Shown piece by piece: positions 48,501 through 61,434 of a DNA stretch of 64,000 bases (its first letter is position 1; the number at the start of each line of letters is the position of its first letter). The stretch comes from Eutypella sp. D-1 (lineage: Eukaryota > Ascomycota > Sordariomycetes > Xylariales > Diatrypaceae), in NCBI GenBank assembly GCA_023313575.1, contig JAJTTP010000006.1, forward strand, positions 1,798,001 to 1,862,000, in the 5' to 3' direction. A program made the translations under genes and the position numbers. Under the pieces are notes generated by a model. The model saw nothing but the letters and a program-made list of their open reading frames with translations. It searched no databases and was not told where the DNA came from.

Positions 48501-51500
48501 CTCCGGCGGCCGCAAACATATTCCCGCCTTATGGGTTACCATTACTCTTTGTACGGGGTTTTCATGTGAAAAATGTCCGGCTCGGCGTCAACTCTTGATG
48601 TTAGGTAATCGGCGACGACTATTCCCTCATTCTTCATTACGAGGTGAATATGTGCTACTTGTTAGGATGCTTGTAGTACACTCGTATGAATGTGGAATCT
48701 TGCCCCCCTCCTTTCTTCTTCCATTCTCAAACACGAGCTGAGAGACCTGTTCTCAAACATCCCGATGCGACCTCTTATCACACGTCACACGTCTAGATAT
48801 GTGTTACCCGCAGCCTTAGGGGATATAACAGACAACTTGTTAAGGCCTCTCTAGTTAGTGGGGCAGACGTAGGCCGAGCGGATTGCCAGGGGTGTAGAAT
48901 AAAGCCATCTCTCCCGGTTTTCGCTGTTTTGAGGCGTTCGTCGGAGAAGCGCCACAGCGTCGCATCTCGTCTTTTATTTCTGGATCGAGTCTTCCCCATA
49001 AATCTGGGGGCACGGCGATTCGACTCGATCGATCAGCGAGAACCAGTTCTTAGAGGTTTTCCTTGGATGTTTGCCTCATCCTTGGCAAACGAATCTGACA
49101 TGGCCCCAAATTCACGTAGAGAATCCCTCTAGATTCTTTGCATAGATGCACTTACCCGTCTTGCTTTGTGATGCAAAATGTGAACTATCTACCTAACCCA
49201 GCATGCACCTCGCAGTAAAGTTAAGAGATTGGCCTCAAAAAGGATCATACGCCAAGCCGCACCGCTTGCAACCGTTAGACAAGTTGGACATGGAATATAC
49301 AGAAAGTCCGATGCAGTCCCAATCGAGCTACAAGCAGGGTCTTGGCCCGAACTTCTCCGCTGCTAGCCTTTTTCTTGTCCTCGGTGCCTTGAGAGTGCAT
49401 ACGGAGTATTTTACATATAATTAATCCCATCATTTTGAGCATGCCTCGAGCACACGACGAGGATCGCCCCTCCCCTCTCTGTAAATGGTGTGCCGAAACT
49501 ACATGTCCTGCAGTGCGACAATGATATACGACAGTGTTGATGCCAAACGATTTCTCGAAGCTTGCCCAACGCGGCTATGTGCCCGCGTCGACCAACCCCC
49601 TCAATCGCGATACGAACATCGTACCGCACTTGCGGGAGGTTTGGCTTCCATCACGAAATCGAGCGGGCGTGCCCGATTGCGTTTTTGGGTGGTCCGGCGA
49701 CGACATATGTATGCAGTATCGAGTACGAGAACCCTGGAAGCGACCTACCAACGCGGCTTAACTGTCACCACGGCAGCAGTATGCCATGTTAGTAGGGCTC
49801 CATGGATAGTAGTTAGCCTCGGGGCAGATTTCGCCGTGCTAGCTGCCGTCTGTCTTTACACGTGCCTGATATAATCTGTTAAGGTATACTCCATCTCCCA
49901 CTTCGTAATAACTATACCTCCATCGCTGTGAAGTGGTACAAAGACTTGGCATGCATTTGCAAACTGTCATGAAGCCTGCAGTTTTATGGGACGGTGCGTA
50001 GCCCACAGCAGTTGAGCATCGATCAGTTATCAGATCCCTTTAACATCATTTATCATTCGTATCCGGGTATGGGGGCATGTTAGCAGGGCGTTAGTTCAAA
50101 GTTATGTCACCCCTGAAAGATAGAGAGCGGGGCATCTCTTATCAAAATCAAGCCACAGCCGATGGGGTGTGTCGAATGTATGTAATTTATATTGTAGTGT
50201 AGAAGTGGTTGAACGTCTACAGTTGACCCTTGACGCTAGAAGAACTGAGGAACCCTGCACAGAAAGCTACTAGCAACAAGATAAGCAACTTCACCTGTCT
50301 TTGCCTCGGGAAGAAGGGGGGTGAGGGAAGGAAATACACGGTGACTGTTACATTATGTATGAATACCCGCCCCCGCCTTTCGCCTCTCCCGCGCCTTCAT
50401 TCATGTTGATTCGTCAGGGCTCTTCAGGACTTAAGCCACTCGGTTCGGCTCAACTCTCGAAAACGGTTACGCTAGCAGGTAGATTAACCAGCCACTGTTA
50501 CCACTATATCAGGGGCTCCCCAGCCTCTGATTGGCCGATTCCTCTGCAAGTTTACACCTCCTTAAGCGATTTTGCGACTGAACGCAAGACGTCAACTGGG
50601 GGTGACGTTTCCTCTCTTCTCAGTATCACTAATGTTTTTAGACTACGCTACATAGTATTAGCTGTTCCTGATAGACTGATCACCCGGGAAAGGGTTTTGG
50701 GGACGGACTATACTAGTCCTAGGCTGGAGGAAACATTACGAGTCACCAAATCTGGGGAAGCGTGATGGATTCCTCCCCTTGATGCTTTTACACTGCATAC
50801 ATTGGCATTCGCTTAACCGGAGCCGAGTAGGATCAGATCGATGGCATTTACATCTTTCCCTAAATCATACTGTCGCTCCGACAAGCTTTCTGTCGATCTC
50901 CTGGATTCCCATGTCTTCCCGTCTTGACATGCATATAGTAGCACCGAGACTAAAGGACTAGCACGGCTCGATTAACAACGAGATCAGAATCCCACCAATC
51001 TACCCAAGGACATTTCATGTAAAATTATTAGATAAGGGGTCCCCTACAACATACCGTCAGGGTGCTCATGGGGGACAATGCAGGAAGTGCGTCAAGATAT
51101 GCATCGCCTCTATCACGTTGTTTTTATCAGCGTCGATGATAACACTTAAACTTAGTTAGTTACCTCATCACTGACTACCGTCTATCTACTACTACCTAGC
51201 CCTCCCCCCCTTTACCCCTGATCTACTGATAGCCGGATAGCCCCCATCCCGCGGTCCATGACAGCCGCTATCCCGCTTTCATTGACCGGAGTTCAGGTTA
51301 TATATATGAGAGAGGCCGAGATTGAGGGACTGCCGACGCGCTCGTCTCCGCGGTTGTATACTTCCCAATCCGTTGAATTCTCCGTCCTAGCAGCGCAGCG
51401 TGGCGGCCGCACTTCGCACAATCGCGCGGCAACCTGGGTGGTAGACTAGAAAGAGAGAAGTATGTCGTTACGTAGCAGTATTACCTTCAGCCCGCTGTGC

Positions 51501-54500
51501 CCGCTATCAGGCAGACCACCTTATCTACATGTGGCTACGGCATTGGAATGGTGCGGTTGAATCTTCTTCTCGCTCCCCGCAATCGCTATTCACCGGCCCC
51601 GAACCGTTGAATTGACATATCTGTCAAATAGGACGCTTGCGTCTTAATTCCATGGATCTGCAAGATCCAGCTAGCTATATGCGGGAATGTAGTCCAGTAA
51701 TCGGTTCTATTTAGCACAAGTACCTTGAGTGGTTCGGTATGAAGCCCAGTAAACTACCTTTTCTATTGTTTTAGTCTCGTTTCTTGAAGAGTTCCCCAAC
51801 TTAGTCTATCGTCTCCGTATCTAGTGTTTCTCTTAATAGATTCATACCGCGGCCGCTATAAATGAGGGCAAATGGTCGGTTCAGTCTTTTGGTCAGGCCA
51901 GGCGAGCTCTTAAACGTGAAAGGGGTTTAGGCGTTGCATGCTGTGTGCATTAGATCGAGAGCTAAAGGGGGGTCACGTAACGTTGCAACAGATGCCCTGG
52001 TCTTTAGCTCTGCATTCCCGAGAGCCGACCCTCCCATCGAAATTCGTCCAATTAGACCACGGGATATCAGCTAGGGAGTGCCAGGATGGAGTGTTCATAA
52101 AAAATAACAACTCGTGCTCAAGCTTAATGATCAGTTATGTCAGTAGCATAATTAAGAATTAATCAAGGATAATACTCAAAGTAAGCGTAACTCTCCAGGA
52201 CTGTGAAGTGTCTAGTTATTATGCTCGTTATTGCGCATATTCTCGCATACATGCACATCACTAAGGAGTGTATACCTCCCTAGGTACATATGAGATAGAT
52301 CACCTAACCGGCTAGTCTGTGTACTCTCAGTTGGTATATAGTGGGGTTAGACCGATGGTGTATTTTTACAGGGCTACAGGGCTACAATTAGCTATTTACC
52401 GGGCAGCACAAGCTGGGCTGTCATCTTCTCCATCTCCACTCTGTCAGCACTTGTCCAACTTGATCACAGCACCATTTCTCCCATTGAATGATTGAATACC
52501 ACTACCGGTAGCTGCCGCGATCGTCGTCGAAAGATCAGATGTTGCACTCTAAACGTTTGGTGTGGCACACTGGAGTCATTGTGCAACATGATATAGAAGG
52601 AAAGAAGGAAAAGAAAGAAAAAATGAAGAATCATATCTCGACAGAAACATATTCGGCAAAGCGAGCCAATGGGTTCGAGTCGTTGACATCAGTGGCATCA
52701 CCAGACCACGATTTATATTGTCCCCCGGGGGAACACAAGGTCTTGTGTCTTACTGCAGCCCATCGGTTTGCTGCAGCGTGAGGCTCAAATTGTCAAAAGC
52801 TTGTCGACACGCGGTGGCTTTCTAGGCTATCCTGCCGAGTCACCTGCCAGCCATCGGTCAACACGGCGATGGCCGGAAACATTATTGAAACATATAATTG
52901 ACCCATCCGCTCCGAATGCCCGGGCTGGTTACACCAAGCCGAGTAGCGTATCGGCACTCTCACGGGGCATGTGAATTGATAACACACCTCTAATCTCCGG
53001 GAATACCTGCGAAGTAGATGGGGTCTAGCTTCGACGCGGTAACAGCTATCCATTCTATAGCATGACAACAAGCCGACATCGTTATCAAGCAACGTGATAT
53101 CAACCCCCTGGTTGACTGCTTGCTACATGAGATCTGCTCATCGCTACCCATCAACGCCCCCTCCATCATTAGGTAAACGGTCGCGTACTAGTAGCCCCTG
53201 GACGCGCTCTTTCTTGAATATTTCAGTACAAGTAAACGTGCGATGAGGCTTACGTTTAAAGCAGCTTACGCGCGTTTATTGGCCGCGGCTCAAGGTCATG
53301 ACCTCGTAGCCAAGTGGCTAGTAAGTATCAGGAACGATGACTCTAGGCTGATTGCCCAATGCCACAGCTACGAACTACGGCGTTGCATCGGACAGTTATC
53401 TAGTCTCTCTGGGGGGAGGGGTGTGGGCGACCCTTGAACGGCAACGTTCACCTGTGATGCCAGGAGCATTGGAAAAACGCGGGGTCTAGTGTCATCTCTC
53501 GGCAGCGGGCCCAAATGCCACCCCCATGGACGGTGGACATCAGGTTACAATGGCATTCTCGACCGGCCTCCGCGGCGAAGGTTGGATGCTAAAAGAATAC
53601 CATCGGTGTATGCCGTGGCCGTGCCATCCCTACCTACGGTACCGCTTACTATGCCCTAGCCCACTCTTCCAGGGACAGCTCAACTACACTTACTCCATCG
53701 CAGGACGTCAGAAAAGCATCTTGTTACAACTATGCTTCTGCACACACCGGACTGTGTCGTTATCGACTTGATTGCAAACTTCAATGATCGGCATTGACTA
53801 TCGCCAACCCCGAAACTCTAAGCCCACTTCCAGCACTATTCTTGTATTCCTTACTGCAAATCTACAAGGACAGGGGTTGCCACGGGTCAAGATCACTTTA
53901 TAGTGCTATTCAATCGTCGACTTGGCCATAATTTACATAGTAGCCAAATAGAGGGTCCTCAGATCGTCCGCTAAGAGCACAGATATACGGTCCATGATGC
54001 TATCGCGTGGAGGTATGTTGTTGGCCTACCCTTGCTTCTGCTGCATGTCGCCGTTACTAGACAGCGGGTACTACATATGACAAGACCCGGATAACCTCCC
54101 GAGGTAAATGAACTCGCCGCACTATATCTTGTGAAATATTCAGGATTGCACAGGCGCAGGCCCCTCCTTCATGTTCTCAGGTGGTCCGCGGCGTGGCTGT
54201 GGCAGATGAAACCCGTGGCTGATTGGTATTACCTATTAATACAGTCACCTAAGCAATCCACTTGAGTCAGCACTTATTTCGCCGTGCCACGATAGTATCC
54301 ACCTGAAGCAAAAGGACGGCAGCCAGTAGCTTTCCATCGTGACACACTCATCAAGTCTTGATATGTTCTGGCTAGAGTTATACTGGGCCTTGACTAACTA
54401 CTTCGCTCTAACCGTGAACTCATTGAGTCCCTTTCCCCTGTGCTCGACTGATCTATACCGGATTTTATTTCCCCACGATCTCTATACATATCTCGGAGAT

Positions 54501-56049
54501 TGATTCGGCCTAACTACAACGCTCAAATATTCTATTACGTTGTAGTTGCATTGCGCGAGTTACTGTTTCGTAAGAAATGTAAACATAAAGAGTTTGGGGC
54601 TGTTAATCATATTTCGGTTACATGTTTGCATGTGAAAATCCTAGTATGTACCACCCAAATCAATGCCGGATCGACAGTCGGTAGCACACATAGCTATAGA
54701 TCTCCGACAGCATCTACTGAGATCTATAGGCATAATGAAATCGAAAACCCTGGCCATATGGCCAGCGCTGCTGCCGAGAGGTCACTCAGGACTCTCTGCT
54801 CAGCCTCCCCAAGATGCCCCCAGTGGCTTGTGAAGTTGTATATGGGATCGGCCGGCTGACAATCTCGCGGCAGTAACCTTGGCGTAGTCGCATTCTCCGA
54901 TGTAACCCTACGGCTCCAAGTTTATGCGATATGATTGCAGGGGCACCCAAAAATAGATCATACAGCAGGCGCCTCCCCCGTCTAGTATGGTCCAGCTCAG
55001 GGGTCCAAGAGGGGTTCAACGCAGCATCAACTGTGGGCTCTACACAATATTCAAGCTACAAGGCCAGAGACCTTCCTGTTCCTGTCAAGCTGGCTCTAAG
55101 GCGACCTATCACCACTGCCTGTCTTCTTGACGAGCATCAATCAACATCGCCACTCGTGCATATGCGCCCATCACCGGCAGTGATCATCTTGCCGTTTGCT
55201 ATCGAATATGTCATTCGAAGCGTTTTTATGTTTCAGATACTATGCACCAGCTCCTTTTCCGTGATGAAGGCTCCCCACCAGAGCTATTAAGCGAGCGCTG
55301 ACTTGTATTACTGTAGAGCTCAGTGGAGTTGGTGGACGATCATAGCTTCCAACGTCCCTCTATGAAAGGCTTCAACCTCGGCTCACAAACTTGAGGATGC
55401 TGTATGTGTCATCGTCTCATACCACGATCCTAGGCAGATATGCCATCAGTGCGCGGATGCCGCGCTTTCAGGTTACGTCTAGCGCCACTCGCTGCCGCCT
55501 TGGCCGCTTCTTCACATGTTCTGCGACATGCAACTATCTACACCCACCCCTCAGGCTTCCTCCACAGTGCTAGCCCATATGGAAAGTCCTGGTCAATGGT
55601 CGAATCCTACCATCGCTTTCTACGGTACATCGGCCGCCACTCACCTGACAATGGGCTGCTATCATCTCATTTACCGTTTCCGGCTCACTCCATCCCTCAT
55701 ATTGGCGACCGAAGACGAAACAGACCTAGAGGCCCTCCCCCACAAGACATGGGGGATGTGCCGATTCAGCCTCATAATCATAGTCTATGCATGTACGCGG
55801 CGTGCTGTCTGCCTTCAGCTCTGATGCCCGAGGCTGTCGAGTTCGACGGCTGCCGCCGCGCCGCGCCGCCATACTACATGGGGTAATCAATGCCTTTCGG
55901 AATCCTATGTTCAGATCATGAGCAGATGGAACCCTCGGCCCTACTCACTCTCAGAAAATTGGCCGACACCAGACGCAGATGCAGATCTTATGGCTAATGT
56001 AGGTACCGAGCAGCGACTCCAACGACTACCGAGGAGTCTATTAAGTGTG

Positions 56050-56064
56050 CCCCCCCCCCCCCCC
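56050..56064 (+). repeat. Poly-C run (C15)
   Basis: Fifteen consecutive C, followed by ACCCGCCCCC. The minus strand is a G-run that could form a quadruplex. A similar C13 lies at 37403-37415. Confidence 0.8.
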
Positions 56065-59000
56065 ACCCGCCCCCTTCAAGATAGGGACGAGGTGATCGTT
56101 GTCGATTAGGGTTCGCATGCTCAGTTACATACAATACTACCGGTATATGGTACGTAACATCACTCCGACCAGCGACGTCTAGATGGCGGCTCGATTGTCA
56201 CGATAGGAATGATTAACGACAGATCTAAGTCTTAAGTGTCACCTCTACTACGATAGCCACATAGGGCCGAATGAAGCATTTCCTATGTATGCATGAAAGG
56301 GAGCCTTCGGTCATGAAAATGGAAATTTGGGATGAAGAATTTGGTATAGATGGACCATGCGATAGCATTGCCAATCGTCAACTCCCCAAGGCCTCTCGTC
56401 ACACGCCCCTCTTTAGTAGAACGAAATCTACGAAGGATTCATCGCTCTCGCTCCCAAGAAGAGAATCATGGATCTCAAGTCGATTCTATTCTCAATGATT
56501 ACTTGCTTTAACGCGTACTTTTTGTATCGCATCTCCCGTGCACCCAAGCTTATGTGTGGTAATTAGACGAGTGCGTGAGAAGAGTAAGCAGAGAGATTAC
56601 CGCTACCGTCTATAACAATGCTACGTTACCAACCCCCTGGTACCTTACATGAGTATCACGTGAACGCGCGAACAGACGAGGCACTAGACAATTAGAACGG
56701 CAGCGGTAGCCGCCGCCGCCGCCACGACGGTACAAGGGGGGAGCCGAACGAACCCAGTGTGTAGAACCGCCTAACTATGCCGCAGCGCAATCTCGCGTTC
56801 TGCCACCTGATGCGTTCAATATGCAGCGCCCGGCTACAACCTCACTACCGCTAACTGCTGTTGTCAGACGCTAAAAAGGCCGTAATGTAGGTACATAGTC
56901 CACGAACCGCCATTACTGATGCTGGCTGCTGACGTTCCAGTTAGTGCTGAGATAGACTGATGGCACTCAGTGGCGAAGAAGCGAGTGATCGTCGCCCTTC
57001 TCCCCCATATTCGGCAGAGGCTTGTCTTATACATCGCACTACCGGATTATATGCGTGCGCGCGGGCGCGCATAAAGTCTCAACTCTCACCCCCTGCTTCT
57101 CTCGACCTGAGGATGTGTAGGATTTGGCGCTAGGCGGCAAAGAGGCCCAATGGCCACTGCGTGCATCAGAGCCGATCCGGCACCTGCCCTCAGCGCTGGG
57201 CGTAGTAATCCCATGGTAGAAGATCTTGATCGAGCATTGGAAATATTCGTTGACCCGTCTGCCCTATTAGCCCCATGCAGACCTGGCACGGCGATCAGGG
57301 TAAGGCGAGACAGATCTAGACTCGCGTGCTAAAGGCAACTGATCTGCGCTTCGCCTGATTACTTAGATCGCTCGGATAGGTAGCGATTTGTCGACAAGTG
57401 TCTGGATAGTATGCCCATACAGTTATAGATAGAAACCGAGCAGCTATCACTTCTTGGCTCGATCGTCCCGTTATTCCTTTGTTACTGTCTATTTACTGTA
57501 GCTAATTTACCTTAACCAAGTAGGGTCGCGGCACTCCGAACCCGGGCTCGGAATCCCCAAAGGAAAAGCGACGATCATACACCGTAGACGGAAGGCTGAA
57601 AGATAAACGTGTAAGGAAATGAGTTGGGCTGAACATGTTCTTCACTCCCTTCTACGGCTCCGCCTGGTGAATGTCCCTCGCATGCGGCGTAGGCAAATCG
57701 ATCCCAAAATTTTGGGGACGTGATCATTCATCCACTAGAAATTTTTTCGAGATTACTGTGCATTATGTAGGTCTAATACCTGGTATGGACTTACCGGGCA
57801 ATCCGGCCTTCTAGTGGTATAATACACGTAGTCAGAATGATGAGCAGAATATAATAGAGGTGGGGGAGAAGATGGCAGCGATGCGCGAACCTCTTGGGGT
57901 AGCACCGTGCGCGCCCTTTCGTACGTAAAGGCGTAGATGTGACTCGCTATGTCCGGGCTTCCGAGGAGCCTGATTACCTAGTTCGCCACGAGGCAAAAAC
58001 ACAATGCATAGGGGATGAGATGAGATGAGCGATGCAATACGTTCGATGTCATGTCGTACCTTGCCCATGTGTCTTGTATTTTCTTTCGCCTTTCGCGCCC
58101 CGTCGTTCGAGCCAAGGAACCCACCAATTCGTAATGGGTAATTCAGAGTACATCGGGCTTACGTTTGAGGACTTTTCGAACTTTAAAGATCACATGATGT
58201 GCGCCCGAAAGCTCCCGCTACATGATGCTTGTTTTAGAACAGTAGATGATTCATTCTTAGTCAGTATTATCTTCAATAATATCAGTATGATTGTGATGAT
58301 TCTCCAGACGCACAAGTCTCATGTGGAAGCCGGTTAGATTGCTTCTTACCTCCCAACTCGAAGGTTGTTCAAGAACGCCGGCCCAATTTGATGTCAGGTG
58401 GTTTGCTACACAGGTGTGTCGCATAATAGATCAGCAGCTCCTCTCGAACCAACGAGTCCTCTGATGGCGATGGCCGGATAGAATAGAACTATAGGGAGTA
58501 CAGTTTGAGTCTCCCTTCGAACGAGATATTCCCTCGGTGTCGTGACCATCTCTCTGGATGGATATTAGAAATAGGGGTAGTTGTTAAGCAACATAATATT
58601 GAAGGTCATGAGGTAAGGAATAACGGTGTATGAATGCCACAACATTGGGTCCTGGGCCTTCACGCTTAGCGGCACTTGAATTTACGTCGAGTGCTTCAAG
58701 ATCAGTCTGTCCCTAAGAATTAATAGGGAAGTTCACGCCCCATGGGGGACTAGTCTGGTTCAAGGACCATAACGCCGGCCTCGTGAGTTTCGGTCTCTCC
58801 TCTGATTTTGAGCATGGATGCAACGAGTATCAAGGCCGCGAGTGCTATTTATCCGACTAGGGGAGAGTCACTTGAAATCGGAAAGGGCATTTTGACCTCC
58901 GAATAACTTAAGAGTATCAAAGGAGCTTAAGCACGTGTTATGTTCTGTTAAAGCGTATCGTCGTGGAAATTTCGAGACAACCAGGTTCTACTTGTCCTCC

Positions 59001-59964
59001 ACTAAGCCTAATCTTTGTGATTTAGGCAATTGTCGTGCTGCTGTTTGTATTTCGAGCGAAGTCCCCCCCCCCTCTCCTGTAATGAAGTATGTGGATTCGG
59101 GACTTAAGATATTAGAATAACCCCTATCATCAAAGTCACGAAGAGATTCGCAATGATTATATCTCAGATCACCTCGTAAATGAAAGCGCTGCCTGGGACG
59201 ACTAGACACTCATCTACCAGAACAGTGCCTTCGCTAGATTGAATGTGGTTGTCCGAATTCTTTTCAATCAATTACCTGGTGACACTGATAGTTCTGAAGA
59301 TCCGCCTCTGTCCCCCACCCTCGCTACAGCATTATCGTAACTATCAGAAACTGCTTCTCAGGCTTGACATTCTATGTGACGCACTACCTCTGAGCCCTTT
59401 ACCCCTGGAAATGCTGATCTAATTTTTTTCTCGCCTTATTTGACTCCAAATTGGTTTACATCATTCGGAACATAAATACTATCAGTCATTTGGTGATGCT
59501 ATCAAGACTTTGAAGTAACGGGTCCGATTCGTGTCCAAGATTGGCCTCTATAATATCGGATAACCAATCGACTTCTCCCACTTCTAGGAAGGAATCCATT
59601 CCTAGACACCAAACGATCAAGATTGAAACCATCGACTCCATTTCGGACTACCACGGCATAGCTCTGGAAGTAGCTACGTGCACTAAAACAGCTTCGTTTT
59701 GATAGAGTAGATGAAGGGCAAGGTTCAGTCGTATCACTCTGCATCTGTAAACAGCTTGCCTAGAGGGGTGGGGCATCTTCCAAATCGCAAGAATGACCAT
59801 CGAATTTTCCCAAAATAGACCTAACACTATGACAGTACACTTGATCGCGATCGGGAATCTCTCATTGCGCCGATGCCCTAAAATTTGCTGCTGCTCATAG
59901 ACGTCTAAACCATCAAGGACTTCAAACGCACCCGTATCCTGCTGAGATAAAATACTTCATATCC

Positions 59965-61356
59965 TTAGTCGTGCCGTTGGTTAGAAAGGAATGCCACGAG
60001 AACGGCGAAGTATGCACTAAGAGCAAGCAACATAGCGTCCATCTTCATGCCACGACAGGCCAAAATGATGACAATGAGAGTCGCGAATGTGCAGAGAACT
60101 GCCAACGACTGTCCTGGATCCAGATCGCCTAGCAGAAGAATGGCAACAGGAGCAGCCAGAAAGAAGCTGGAGCCTATGCCAACTAAAGCCCTGTCGAGAA
60201 TTCGAAGGCGGTCCGTGAGGAGGTATTCATTGGTGTCGTTCCCATTACTGCGACGGTCTCTGCTCTTCAAATACCATTTGAAAAATGTCTGCGGCAATTA
60301 CATAAGCTTCATTACTAGGTAGTCCAGTAAGTCGAGTTGGGTACAGGCATACAGGAATAGGACCATCATTATAAATGAAAGACTCGAATGGATGGTGAAC
60401 TCTGTCTGTGCGTGTGGACACGAAATCATCTGTAAACTTCAGGAACTGCCATGATTCTTCCTTGATTGGTACATCTCTCTTCAGAGATTTGATCATGGTC
60501 TGATGCTCCTTGTGGCTGGTTTTGTGCAATCCATCCACCTTGTTGAGAAGCGTAAGTCCGCTAGCTGTATACAAATCATGATCAGCGTGGCTGTCTATAC
60601 TTGGCGTCAATAGAGTTCCCCTACAGTAACGGATGAGCGCAGGTAGCAGTGCTTCTAGGATCTGGTCCTTGTGGCCTTGCACTTTTGGCTGGCCGCAACG
60701 ATGAGCATCATTGGATGCTTGCGCCGTTTCTGACAGCTGAGCATCTTGCATATGGCGTGAAGTCTGGCAAGGGGTCTGTGAAGCACTGATATAGGGCAAG
60801 CTCAAAAGACTGTCAAGATCGAATGATGCTTCCTTAAGTCTCCCAGCGCTCTCCGGGTCGGCCGCCTCGTCCCTGTCTATTTTCTCCAACTCCTTTTCGA
60901 GGAACGCAATCTTTGCTTGCTCATATAGTAGCGCCCGATGCCATAGGACATCGAATGCTCTATGGTGACTATAATTGTAGGACAAGCTTTGAAGCGCTGC
61001 AACTGAGGGCCAGCCTCTGACTGAGTTCTCTCCTATTTACAATGAGCGTTGTTAGTGATGATACTCTTTTCTTTTCAAGAGCATATGCTACTTGGTGGAA
61101 AGTGCTTACGAATGGTGCCACGTCCAATGGAATATACATCGCCATCCTCACCATGCTCCATTTGGTCTGTTGCAAGCGAAGTCAGCCTAAAAAGTCCTAT
61201 AGCATCATCAATTATATAGTTTTCTGGGTTACCCGATGTCTCCACGGCCATCGTTGCATCCCTGAGTTGTGGATTGGGGTTTGTTGTCATGTTGGTACCC
61301 TGCCGAACGGAAGTAGACATAAATATTCCTTGTTCTAGTGCGCTAGGACTATTCAT
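59965..61356 (-). CDS. DUF6594-domain protein with three C-terminal membrane helices
   Basis: Minus-strand exons 61356-61110, 61032-60353 and 60288-59965 encode 416 residues. Intron 1 (61033-61109) has GTAAGC, branch CACTAAC and AATAG; intron 2 (60289-60352) has GTATGC and CCGCAG. The joins read GTIR-ENSVRGWPSVAAL and NDGPIP-TFFKWYL. The order fits DUF6594: a GWPS-type start, helical YEQAKIAFLEKELEKIDRDE (LE-rich coiled coil), a conserved DDFVSTRTDR with a TDRLRILDRA linker, and three closely spaced helices (ALVGIGSSFFLAAPVAILLL, LAVLCTFATLIVIILAC, MLLALSAYFAVLVAFLSN) with a short polar end. These fungal proteins are common near incompatibility-type and accessory loci but have no established biochemical role. 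An optional 66-bp intron (61167-61232, GTAACC...GCTGAC...AACAG) would remove 22 residues in frame. Confidence 0.8.
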
Positions 61357-61426
61357 TTCGCTTAAGGGGTAAGTACCTTTGGAACCGTGAAATATTGAGA
61401 AGCCATCTTTCAGATAGTCAATAGCC

Positions 61427-61434
61427 TTTATATA
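61427..61434 (-). promoter_or_regulatory. TATA-like element of the DUF6594 gene
   Basis: TATATAAA on the minus strand, 71-78 bp upstream of the ATG at 61356, within normal fungal spacing for a short leader. Motif and position only. Confidence 0.4.

Larger units (their letters stand above)
41598..59964. other. 18.4 kb stretch with no gene found
   Basis: Starts with the promoter of the Zn2Cys6 gene. No frame on either strand shows a recognisable domain, and the open frames are about as long as expected by chance. Landmarks: ATCATGG repeats (42482-42518), CGTAGC(A/G)CC units (about 43590-43620), ACCTAGGT-type clusters (43331-43388, 44400-44425), A9 (44067-44075), a GC-richer patch (45650-46060), a doubled ACAGGGCTAC (52369-52388) and C15 (56050-56064). 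Outside these it looks compositionally balanced rather than strongly AT-rich. It could be old repeat DNA eroded beyond recognition. Confidence 0.55.

Noticed and set aside
52660..52700. GGTTCGA-type T-loop sequence suggesting a tRNA
   Set aside because: No acceptor stem, D-arm or anticodon arm could be paired upstream; no other tRNA candidate was convincing.
55440..55886. 148-codon plus-strand frame in the empty block
   Set aside because: Mixed composition, overlapping open frame in another phase, no domain; consistent with chance.
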